The notes beneath the pieces are model-generated. The model was not told the origin of the DNA. It did no database searches and saw only the letters and a program-made list of their open reading frames with translations. A program made the position numbers and the translations under genes. Below, one piece after another: positions 12,701-21,535 of a DNA stretch of 64,000 nucleotides. Origin of the DNA: Capsaspora owczarzaki ATCC 30864 (Eukaryota; Opisthokonta; Filasterea). Each line of letters opens with the position of its first letter. Within the stretch, counting starts at the first letter, position 1. The stretch is from contig NW_011887307.1 in NCBI RefSeq assembly GCF_000151315.2, forward strand, positions 334,460 through 398,459, in the 5' to 3' direction.

Positions 12701-14369
12701 CAACAACAAAAGCAACAACAACTCTGCTCAATCCTCTTCCTCTCGGAAGCGGCGAGAGAATGATGACAGCGATGATGAGCAGCAGCAGGCGCGCAAGTCC
12801 ATCCAACGACAGCTCAACCTCGCCCGAAAGCAGCTCGCCGTGCGCAAAGTGAAGGTGCTACGACCTGACGAGGAAGGCGGCGTGGCAACCGACGGCGAGA
12901 ACGATGATGGAGGCGGCGACAATCCGGACGTTGACGGCTCTCGCTCCCATTCCGGCGCGGCTGGCCTGGAAGATTTGTCATTTCGGCTTCACGCCGACCT
13001 GTATAGCATGCAACGGACGCTGGAACAGGGCAGCTCGCACTCCACTGCGCTGCTCAAGGCGATTCTGTGCAGTGCCTTATACCCCAACATTGCTCTGCCG
13101 GACGAAAACAACTGGAATAGGCGCGATTCAGAGCAAGTCTTCCACACCCAAACGAAAAACTTTGTCCTGTTGCACCCGCAGTCCGTTTTTGCCACGGATC
13201 CTTTGCTTCTTCTGGCTCAAGACCATGGCAACATTAACGAGGTCGCGCCAAGAGCTGACAGCAGCAACACCACCACCACCACCCGATCGACGACAGCGGA
13301 GGAGCCTCCTCCGAGCAAGCAGCCTGCGCTGTTGTTTTACGTCAATTTGCTGGAGACAAACAAGCCTTATCTGGTCAACGTCACTCGAGTACCGGCCATT
13401 CAGGCCCTTGCGTGCTGCGCCAATTCCATCGTGACAAATGGCGATGGCACACGATGGATTGTCGATCGATGGCTGGATGTGAACTTTGGGACGCCGGCAG
13501 CTGCCGCGGCCGTTCTCGCACCGGCATATCGCATTCGAACGATGCGAAACGTTTTTGTACGATCCAAGCTTGAAGCGACGGATGCCCGACGAGGCGAAGG
13601 AGCCGACGGGGCGCTTGGCCTCGTGCACCACGCTGACGACGCGTCGCAGCTCATTGCCGACTGGTCTGTCTATCAGACGCACCCCGCCATCTTGGTCTCT
13701 ACGCTGGCAACGGTGGCTGCAGACGCGCCCAACTGGGCGATGGATAGTCCTCAGACGGTGGAGGTGCTTGCAAAGGAAATTTCAGATTTCTTTGAGAACG
13801 ACACGCTTCAGTACACGCTCGCCAAAGCCAGGCAATCGGAGGTGGGCCGAATCTTGCCATTGCGCGATGAAGAAGCCAATCATGCGACGGGAGCGACTGA
13901 TACGGCACCCAGTGGTGATGGCGTCGTTGCCAGTGGGCCGCTGCACTCGCGGCTGCATCTGTCCGTCTCGTGTGTTCACCTGACCCCTTGGTTTGTTTTC
14001 GATGGATTGCATGTCGAGACTCACACTGGGGGCATCTCGTCGACCAATCCGACCCAAGCGCGCATGCAGTTCGATGACAGTGTTGTCGAGGACGTAAGTC
14101 CGGCCTTCTCGCTTGCCTCGTTGATCAAACGCCATTGGGATTGTCCTCGGTGTGGGCACCACATGATTGTCAGCGAAACGGAGCAGGCGAGTCATCTCTC
14201 GGGCTGTGGTGCTTCAACTGAGAGCCAGCACTCGGAGCATAATGGTCTACCGGCTGCGCCGCCTCCGCCAGCCAATGCAGCCGCATACTTTTGTTCGGTT
14301 TGTTCGGAAACTCTGATGCTCACCAGCATTCAAATCCTGCAACATCGAGCATCTCATACCAGTGATTGA
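9601..14369 (+). CDS. DHX34: DEAH/RHA-family RNA helicase DHX34
   Basis: DHX34 is a helicase of nonsense-mediated decay and RNA surveillance. Two exons (9601-11203, 11320-14369; phase 1, donor GTACGC, acceptor GTAG) give 1550 residues against about 1140 in humans; the excess is low-complexity sequence. An Arg-Asp repeat lies near residues 30-65. Helicase motifs are GDTACGKST (about 364), TQPRR, DEVHERH (about 457), MSATIN, then STNIAETSVT and QRKGRAGRTGPG. Family-specific blocks include LVFLSGM, FHTQTKNFVLLHPQS, FYVNLLETNKPYLVNVTR and a C-terminal pair of zinc-finger-like CxxC units (CPRCG, CSVCS) as in animal DHX34. Serine/asparagine-rich inserts occur near residues 985-1080. The Walker A has Ala where Gly is usual. 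The start is the first ATG after the initiator-like element, in frame with the RD repeat. The gene is convergent with the GPCR gene. Confidence 0.95.
9696..9790 (+). repeat. Hexanucleotide (GACCGA)n repeat coding for Arg-Asp
   Basis: About 15 nearly perfect units of GACCGA encode an alternating R-D tract near the N-terminus of DHX34. The near-identity at DNA level suggests recent slippage growth. Confidence 0.9.
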
Positions 14370-14693
14370 CGCCTTTTGGTGCTGTGTGTGTCTCCTCGCT
14401 CGCAATACTCCAATTCAATGTACATGTGTCCAACTTGAAAAAAAAAACGACTGAGAATTCACAAAAGAATACAAAACGAAAAACCAACAACAAGCAACAA
14501 AAACAACGAAAACACACCAAGCACAAGCATAGTAAACTGTTAACATGAATGAGGTTGAAAAGAAAAAACAAGGAAAAGAGAGAAGAAAAAGAAAACAAAA
14601 CACAGCAAAAGAGGCTGATTTTCAAAATCTAAGATGAACCGCGCGCGAGATGGATCACAATCCAAAGTTGCAACAACACGATTGCCACCGGAA
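14370..14693. other. Convergent 3' intergenic region, DHX34 / GPCR
   Basis: This 324-nt, A-rich (+ strand) stretch separates two convergent stop codons and should hold both 3' UTRs. No canonical AATAAA was seen for either gene, and no further gene is supported. Confidence 0.5.
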
Positions 14694-17600
14694 CTAGACA
14701 GCAGTAACATACTCTTCCGAATCGCTGTCCTCGAGTGGCAGCACGGCGTCATCCGCGTGTTCGCCAGGGCTGTTGAATTCCATGCCAAACTTGGAGCGCA
14801 GGACGATTGGACGACTTTGATGCGTTCGAGAGCAGTTGGGGGACAAGCGTTCGCTGGGCGATTGCAAACGAGAATTGGGGGAGCTGAAAACGGGCGAGGC
14901 AGCCATGCTGGGGACGTACTCAACTCCGCTGGCAATCGCCAGATGCTTGCGCAGGTCGTGGATTTCGAGGCGAAGAGCGCGGCACTTGGCTCGCAGCAAG
15001 ACGTTCTCGTCGTAGTCCGACAGCCCAGGCATGTTGCCGTCGTCTTGCGGCCGGCCTCCCATCCCTCGCAAATGGTGCAAAATGCCAGTCGCAAGTGCAC
15101 GGTCGTGGTCTGACAACAGGTCCCAATTGAAGGGGGTTGCGGCCGCGCCAGCAACCCGTGCAGCATCTGTTGGACTGGCGCGGTGATTTTCGGCATGGTC
15201 CAGAACTCTGTCTGCAGCTCCGTGTCGCGGCGAGCCTGGGACGGTTGGGGAAGTGGTGCCCGAGCGTCCGTGCGTGCGATGATGCAAATGGCCACCGCCA
15301 TCCATTGGTTGACTTTGCCGATGTGAGCGCGGAGATGAAATAGCAGCAGTGGTGGCAGTGGTGGCAGTGGTCGGCGATGAGAACGCGCTGCCGTCGGAGA
15401 AATTGAGCTTGCGCCTGAGCTTGTTGGGGCTCCCGACCGGATTGTTGGTCGCTGAAGGGTCGCCGCCTGGAGCTTGCGTGCCGCCGCCGGGGCATGTCAA
15501 CTCTACCAGAGCTGCGGCATCCGCAGAAGAGCCAGGCCGTGCGACCGGAACCGCCATACACACTGCTCCAGGATTCTGCTCAACGAGAACATCGTCGTCG
15601 TCGCTGTGATGACGAGAAGTGCCGGGACGCGAGAATAAATCCTGCAATCGCACCAGCGCGGCTTGGTTGGCCGCGGCCGAGCTGTTGCTGCCGGGCGTCG
15701 GACGAGGTCCATTGACGACGGGATTGTTGCCACCAACAAAGTCGTCCGAGAGCAACTCGCCGGGGCTGATGAAGAAGGGCTGCATACGAGGATTGATCTG
15801 CTCCATGGGCGCGACATGATGACGAACGACCACCGAAGTCCCGTAGATGGCATCACCCTTGCCTTCCACCACGAGGTAGAGTTTTGGCGCAAACACCAGC
15901 ACCATCATGACGCCGAATGTGGCAAAGACAAAGACGCCGTTCAAGATGTAGATGGTGTCAGCGTCGTTCAAGGCCACGGAGAGGATGATGGCCTTGACCA
16001 AGACGCCAGTGAAAAGCCAGTTGTAGATGGACATGCCAATGAACTTGGCCTCGTGGAACGTGGTCGGCGCTTTCCGGACTTTGAACGCGACCCACACTCC
16101 CCAGAGCAGCAGGCACAACTCTCCGCCCGAGATGACCGACTCCCAAGCGCTCGTCGGACACCGGTAGTAACCAACGCCATTCGACTCGATCAGTTCGGCC
16201 ACTGCTGGATCAACGGCCGTCCAGATGACGAGATAAAACACAAAGACAAAGAGCAGCCCGGCCAGCATCACAAGGAGCTTTGGGTCGTCAATCTTGCGGA
16301 ACTGCGAGGTCGTGCGAGCGTTGTAGATGTGCGCCACGCGCCAAGTCTTGAACAACAGGGCGCCGACCGACAGGACAAACCCGAGGTGGTAGAGCCAGTT
16401 TCGGATGACGCAGCGGGGCGTGGTGACTGGGTACGGATACTCGACAATGACAGACCCGAACGCGAGGATGCATCCAATCAGAATCAAGATCAAAAACCGA
16501 GGCGAGGCAGAGCGGAGCACGAGCATTCGGCGCGCGGGCGACAGGAACAGGACAAACACGAGAAGCAGCGCAAAGACCGAAAAGAGCAGCGTGAAGGCAA
16601 GAATAATGGGCGCCTTGTAAGCCGAGCGCTGGTACAAGACAATAATGCGCTCGGCGCAGTCTTCGCCTCGCCAGCCATCGAAGCAGCGGCACTGACCGGG
16701 GGCAATGCAAGTGCCTTGGACGCAGACAGAGCCGTAGGCGCCGCCGCAGATGGGCGCTCCGCACTCCGCAGCAGACAGCTTGAACGACATGACGGACGTT
16801 TCGGTGCGCCACCCTGGTGTGCAAACGCACGAATCGGGCCCGATGCACGTGCCATTGATGCACGGCAGTGTGCAGACATAGGCTGGAGGAGTGTCTTCTG
16901 GCTCCATGCCGACCACGCCGTTGGGCCAGTGGAGACCGACATTGCCAAACTCGTCCGGAGTTTGGTACAGCTCGGAAATATTGGCATGGAACTGGCGATC
17001 CCAGGTGATGAGGAGTGCAGGAGCCGTGTAGTTGAGGTTGTCCTTTGGAAAGTACCGGAATTGAGAGGCGGCAAAGGTGTTTTGCCGATCACCATTCGCA
17101 TCCAGGAAAATGTGACCCAACAAGCCCTCGTAATCAATGTTGAAGAGGGCGTCTTTGATGGCAGCGCCTGTGGGCTCCGTGCGGTTGACGTGCACAAGTT
17201 GGTGCACAGCATGCGCGTACGCCAGGACGGCTTCGTATGCCAAGTCTGGCAAGGACGAGTACTGCAGGGAGGAAAAACTCACCGCCGCCCGCGACGCCGT
17301 CGCAAATTCGGCGCCCCAGGTGGATGGCGCAGCCCCAAACCGGAGCCGAGAGTACTCGGCGAGGATTGTCTGGTTGTAGGTCGGATAGACGGTAAAGACG
17401 AACGACCCGGCAAGGGGAGGGAAAATCTCGGGGTGGCTGAGAACGGCCGTGCCGTAGGGCGTCGCGAACGAAGTGGACATGATCCACGTGTACTCTGGGG
17501 CGGTCATGTTCAAGCTGATGAGGGTATTGACAAAGTTTTGAGCAGGCACCACACCGGCAATGCCGCCAAAGAGGATGACGCGACACTTTTGCGCGCGAAT

Positions 17601-20357
17601 CAAAAGCAGCTTGCTGGTCAAGTCCGAAAAGCCGTTTGCCTCCACGTCGCCGATGATTCGGACATTGTAGGCGGCCAGGCGCACACGCAACAAATCGTCC
17701 AGTCGCAGTGAAGAGAATTGGAAAAGGGACACTGCCTTCCACTGAAAGTAGTGCACCGTCTCGGACATTAGGCGCGCTTGCAACAGCAAACCGCCCGAGA
17801 GGCGGGCAAAATACGGATAGATGGCCTTGTTGGAAAGCGACGCGTCGGAAGCCGAGTATGACAGCGTTGGGACAGTGTACACGGCGCCCACGGTGGTGAC
17901 GGCAGGCGCCTCAGACGAACAGAACGGGCCAATGATGCCCTTGACGTTTTGCTCCTGAATGGAGGTAATGGTCGCCTCGACTGCAACCGTGGCATCAAAG
18001 CAATTTGTCACTTGGCGCTCCAGATTGAACTGTGTGTAGGGCATGACGTTGGCGAACAGTGTCTTGTTCGTGTTGAGCATGAACGCGGCCAGGTACGAGG
18101 CCAGCTCAATGTCCGCCACGAGCGAGCCAAACGACAGCCCTCGCTCAAACAAGCCGGCGATCGAGATGCTCCGAGGATAGAATTCAAACCTGCCTGGCAG
18201 CGCCAACATTGGAAAGTTTTTGCGCATCGGCGAGCCGTGCACACGAAGCCTCCATGAGCCGGTGGTCAGCGAGACAGCGAATGTTGCGTAAGAGTAGGTC
18301 TGGTTGCAGGTCACAGAGCCGTTGAGCACGGCTGTAAACGACTGGGTGATGTTGTTGCCGGCGTCGTACGCACGCAGAATCAAGAGTTCGGCAGACTGGC
18401 AGTCCCCTCGCACCACCACGGGATAGGCGACCTGGGTGAAAAAGACGTTGGTCAGAGGCTGGGTAGGCTGCACGAGCGGCGGAACGTTTGCAATGGGGCC
18501 TTGCACAAGGCTCAGACTGTTGGTCACCAGCGCAACGTCGAGCGGAGGAGAGAAGGCAAGCACCTGGCCAGTTGTGTTCAGTACGACAAGAGCAAACCGA
18601 CCAGCTGCTGGGAAGTAGAATGGCGGGACTTTTGCTTCCGTCGAATCCGAGGCGGTGTCTGCTCGGCGCACGTTGGTACAATCGCCTTCGCACTCGTCGC
18701 TGTCGTTGTCGTCGGCATCATCCTCGCGCCGCATCATCTGCAGCCGTGCATCTTCAGGATCCGTATACGGCAAGGCTTGGCGCTTTGTGGTTGTCGTCGT
18801 CGTCGTGCGGTTGACCAAAGGGCCAGGCGGCCTGCCAAAGACCGGGAAGGTGACCAGGTTGTACATTTGCAGAGCGCCGAGGCTGGATGAAGGCGGGGAG
18901 GCCTGCAGATTGAACTTGGGGTAGGTGCTCAGAAAGTCGTACGTGGCATTGGCAGTGTCTGCGATCGCGTAGAGCGTCACGTTTCCTCGCAGGTAGCAGG
19001 CGTAGCATGAGGTGGACTGGAATGTAAAGTCAAAGCCGGTCACGGACGCCAGCGCAGGAATGCCTCCGAGGAGCAAATTGGGCATGTTGGGAGATGTCAA
19101 AATCCAGCCAGACTTTGAAGGCACTGCGGGAGAGTTTCCAGTCAGACCAAACGATTTCGTCGCGTTCGGACAGAGCCAATCCAGCTCAGAGATGGGCATG
19201 GTTCCTCGTCCGGTTTCGCTGGTGGTGCCGTCGGTGCCGCCACCCCGATCCGTGGCTCCAGCACCCGAACCGAGGGTAATACCACCGCCACCGTTGTTCG
19301 AGGGAGAATCTCCCGTGAGCGGTACGCCCAATTCGACCGGGCCCGCAATCCCCGCGGTGTCGCCCAGCGTAGTGTCCAGCCCAATGTTGGGGATTCTGAG
19401 GTTGTTCATGCGAGCCAGTGGAGCCAGTGGAGCCAGTGGAGCGCCATCACCATCGTCGCTAGCAACGGTCGAAGCTGCTGGAGTCATGGGAAGGTCTGGA
19501 GCGGGCAGTCCGCCCTGCTGGTCGAGCGCGCTGGCGGCTGGTAACGAAGGGGCGCACAGTCCAAGCATTGCCACAGCGAGGAGCAGCGACAGCAGCAGCC
19601 ATCGCGGCGAGCGTAGTCGGCCACCAGAGCGAAGCGGACCTTGTGCAGAAGTCGAGCCAGCAGCAGAAGCGCGGGAGCCGCAGCCGCCGCGACTGTCTGG
19701 GCGGTCGCGTTGGTTTGGTGCAGGCAGTGTGCGTCGGGAGGACTTGGATGTGGGGACGGCAGCGCAGCGAGAGTGGCGGTGGGAGCGAACAGGAGCAGGC
19801 AGAGCGGCCGCCACCCAGTCCACCAAACCCACGACTACTGCTGCTGATGTTGCTGGTGGATTTGTGTTGCTTCTGGCTTTGGCTGGTGCTTCTGTATTGG
19901 AGTAGCAGAGGGTTGCTAGGTGCTGCTGCTGTTGCTGCTGCTGCTGTTGGTCGAGCATTATTATTGGAACTTTATTCTCACCGCTGCAGTTGTTGCTGCT
20001 GCACTCCTTCTTGTTGGGCGCTGCAGCGACGGCCGCCCGCCTTGCCTTCGCTGATAATGGGAATGAGCAGCCGTCGTTGCTCGTATCTCTGCAAAGCCCG
20101 CGCCGCGTGTCGCTGCGGTCGTCCGTAGCAGCAGCAGCAGCAGCAAGCGGCGCATTATTATTGAGCTGCTTCCCACCATCTGTTTTTGCTCTGCACCCCG
20201 CGCGAGTGGCGTTGGCGGCCGTCCTCCGCGCCCCGGCAGATGCGGGTGCGGCGTGTCCTTGCACTGTCTCCAGTGTCGTGGGCGCGCGCAGGGGGGGCAG
20301 CAGCGGCAGGGCAGCACCGCGGTCGGGAAGCAGTGCGAGCGGCTGCGAATCCGCCAT
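14694..20357 (-). CDS. Class C (GABA-B-like) GPCR with Venus-flytrap, EGF-like modules and 7TM
   Basis: A single uninterrupted frame encodes 1887 residues from the chosen ATG (MADSQPLALL). After about 250 low-complexity residues comes a signal-peptide-like segment (WLLLSLLLAVAMLGLC, about 253-268). A Ser/Thr/Gly-rich ectodomain with many N-glycosylation sites follows. Residues about 725-1145 form a periplasmic-binding-type ligand domain (IIGPFCSSEAPA, TVPTLSYSASD). Two EGF-like cysteine modules (about 1160-1240) end in CRCFDGWRGEDC. Seven hydrophobic helices (about 1247-1500) end with the class C-type FAPKLYLV. A 390-residue Ser/Pro-rich cytoplasmic tail follows. It is probably a plasma-membrane receptor for a small ligand; the ligand is unknown. 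The signal peptide so far from the first ATG suggests a wrong start or an unseen intron upstream. GABA-B kinship is inferred from the 7TM and the lack of a nine-cysteine domain. Confidence 0.85.
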   Translation of the reverse strand: MADSQPLALLPDRGAALPLLPPLRAPTTLETVQGHAAPASAGARRTAANATRAGCRAKTDGGKQLNNNAPLAAAAAATDDRSDTRRGLCRDTSNDGCSFPLSAKARRAAVAAAPNKKECSSNNCSGENKVPIIMLDQQQQQQQQQHLATLCYSNTEAPAKARSNTNPPATSAAVVVGLVDWVAAALPAPVRSHRHSRCAAVPTSKSSRRTLPAPNQRDRPDSRGGCGSRASAAGSTSAQGPLRSGGRLRSPRWLLLSLLLAVAMLGLCAPSLPAASALDQQGGLPAPDLPMTPAASTVASDDGDGAPLAPLAPLARMNNLRIPNIGLDTTLGDTAGIAGPVELGVPLTGDSPSNNGGGGITLGSGAGATDRGGGTDGTTSETGRGTMPISELDWLCPNATKSFGLTGNSPAVPSKSGWILTSPNMPNLLLGGIPALASVTGFDFTFQSTSCYACYLRGNVTLYAIADTANATYDFLSTYPKFNLQASPPSSSLGALQMYNLVTFPVFGRPPGPLVNRTTTTTTTKRQALPYTDPEDARLQMMRREDDADDNDSDECEGDCTNVRRADTASDSTEAKVPPFYFPAAGRFALVVLNTTGQVLAFSPPLDVALVTNSLSLVQGPIANVPPLVQPTQPLTNVFFTQVAYPVVVRGDCQSAELLILRAYDAGNNITQSFTAVLNGSVTCNQTYSYATFAVSLTTGSWRLRVHGSPMRKNFPMLALPGRFEFYPRSISIAGLFERGLSFGSLVADIELASYLAAFMLNTNKTLFANVMPYTQFNLERQVTNCFDATVAVEATITSIQEQNVKGIIGPFCSSEAPAVTTVGAVYTVPTLSYSASDASLSNKAIYPYFARLSGGLLLQARLMSETVHYFQWKAVSLFQFSSLRLDDLLRVRLAAYNVRIIGDVEANGFSDLTSKLLLIRAQKCRVILFGGIAGVVPAQNFVNTLISLNMTAPEYTWIMSTSFATPYGTAVLSHPEIFPPLAGSFVFTVYPTYNQTILAEYSRLRFGAAPSTWGAEFATASRAAVSFSSLQYSSLPDLAYEAVLAYAHAVHQLVHVNRTEPTGAAIKDALFNIDYEGLLGHIFLDANGDRQNTFAASQFRYFPKDNLNYTAPALLITWDRQFHANISELYQTPDEFGNVGLHWPNGVVGMEPEDTPPAYVCTLPCINGTCIGPDSCVCTPGWRTETSVMSFKLSAAECGAPICGGAYGSVCVQGTCIAPGQCRCFDGWRGEDCAERIIVLYQRSAYKAPIILAFTLLFSVFALLLVFVLFLSPARRMLVLRSASPRFLILILIGCILAFGSVIVEYPYPVTTPRCVIRNWLYHLGFVLSVGALLFKTWRVAHIYNARTTSQFRKIDDPKLLVMLAGLLFVFVFYLVIWTAVDPAVAELIESNGVGYYRCPTSAWESVISGGELCLLLWGVWVAFKVRKAPTTFHEAKFIGMSIYNWLFTGVLVKAIILSVALNDADTIYILNGVFVFATFGVMMVLVFAPKLYLVVEGKGDAIYGTSVVVRHHVAPMEQINPRMQPFFISPGELLSDDFVGGNNPVVNGPRPTPGSNSSAAANQAALVRLQDLFSRPGTSRHHSDDDDVLVEQNPGAVCMAVPVARPGSSADAAALVELTCPGGGTQAPGGDPSATNNPVGSPNKLRRKLNFSDGSAFSSPTTATTATTAAISSPRSHRQSQPMDGGGHLHHRTHGRSGTTSPTVPGSPRHGAADRVLDHAENHRASPTDAARVAGAAATPFNWDLLSDHDRALATGILHHLRGMGGRPQDDGNMPGLSDYDENVLLRAKCRALRLEIHDLRKHLAIASGVEYVPSMAASPVFSSPNSRLQSPSERLSPNCSRTHQSRPIVLRSKFGMEFNSPGEHADDAVLPLEDSDSEEYVTAV

Positions 20358-20803
20358 GCGAAAATTTAATATTCTAACGAGAAAAGAAAAAAAAAACGAA
20401 AAAAGAAAAAAAAAACAGGGATTGAAGGAAAAGGTGGAGGGAAAAAGTCGCAATAGTGAGAAAACAGTATGAAATGGAAGGGGTATTAAACAAACAAAAA
20501 AAAGATACTGAAACAAAAAGATGAAAATTAAAAGTGCGAAAAAAAAAAAAGGAGTAATAAAATAAAATTAAAAAATTAAAAAAATACAAAAATACAAAAA
20601 AGGGAAGGATCTGATATTAAAATCAAAAAGGGAATTTAAAAAAAAAAAGCATTGAAATCAAACCGAAAAGATCTCGTTAAAAAAAAAAGTGAAAATAACG
20701 AAGTCTTTGAAGAAGTTCAAGAAAGCAAAGAGCAAAAAGACGAAAGGAGAAAGACGAAAAGAAAGTACAAGAGAGAAAGCGCTCTTACTTGTATTGGAAG
20801 CGT
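20358..20803. other. A-rich leader/promoter of the GPCR gene
   Basis: About 430 nt upstream of the GPCR start are strongly purine/A-rich on the + strand (pyrimidine/T-rich in the sense direction), with many A8 to A10 runs. A weak TCAGTATC element lies near 20503-20513 in the sense direction. No gene is supported. Confidence 0.45.
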
Positions 20804-21063
20804 ATCCACTCGTGCGCACTTCGTGACGTGATCATCATAGGACGCGTGTTGTCATGCTCTGATTTGGCAGCATTGGTGAAAGAGAGCCCTTTGTTGTCGG
20901 TGGTTGAAGAAATATTGGCGCTTCCCTTTTGTTGCATTCGTTCGTTGAGATCCACTCGTGCGCATTTCGTGAAGTGGATCATCATAGGACTCGCGCTGCT
21001 TCTCAGTCATACTCGGTACGACATCATTGGTGAAAGAGAGCCCTTTGTTGTCGGGTGGTTGAA
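20804..21063. repeat. Two-copy imperfect direct repeat, about 105-114 nt per unit
   Basis: Unit one (about 20804-20908) and unit two (about 20950-21063) share long matches: ATCCACTCGTGCGCA at the start, GATCATCATAGGAC in the middle, and a common end running from TTGGTGAAAGAGAG through TTGTTGTCGG to GGTTGAA. They differ in a short middle segment. They lie in the gap between GPCR and ALIX. A - strand open frame (21304-20852) reads through both units and repeats DNKGLSFTN, but is not supported as a gene. Confidence 0.75.
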
Positions 21064-21375
21064 ACAAAAACCTGTCTCCCCATGTTTTCACACCTGAATC
21101 CTCAACGTCGTGGGGCCCATGCCAGTGTGACCCATTATTGTACGTTAGCTCGTTGCATGTTCGTGCACTTCCATCATGCACATCGTCGGAGAGCAAAGTG
21201 GCTGGAGCAACAAACAAACGCAAAGCTGTCAGAATTGGCTTCGGATTGTGGATTGTACCGGATTCACACACTGGGATCCCGCCACCTCCTTTCCAATCGT
21301 TCATACAGCTGTCATTGTTACTGTACTTTCCACTTCAATCCCCCTTTTTTTTTTGTTTCGTGTCATTCGGACGAA
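21064..21375. other. Upstream region of ALIX
   Basis: No gene is seen. The last 60 nt before the ALIX ATG are pyrimidine-rich with a T10 run and a TCATTC that fits the initiator consensus TCAKTY. Confidence 0.4.
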
Positions 21376-21499
21376 ATGAGTGCAGCAACATTGCCAATGG
21401 TCGGCGTTGAGCCAAAGAAGACGAGCCCGGTAACAGAAACCAAAAGCAACGCTTCATCCACGGATAGTGTCGCTTTTGTCGCATCTTTGTACTAACAAC

Positions 21500-21535
<36 letters not shown>

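Noticed and set aside
15663-17711. A 682-residue + strand open frame opposite the GPCR gene
   Set aside because: It is the exact antisense of the 7TM and ligand-domain coding region, has no recognisable domain, and arises from the GC-rich third positions of the true gene.
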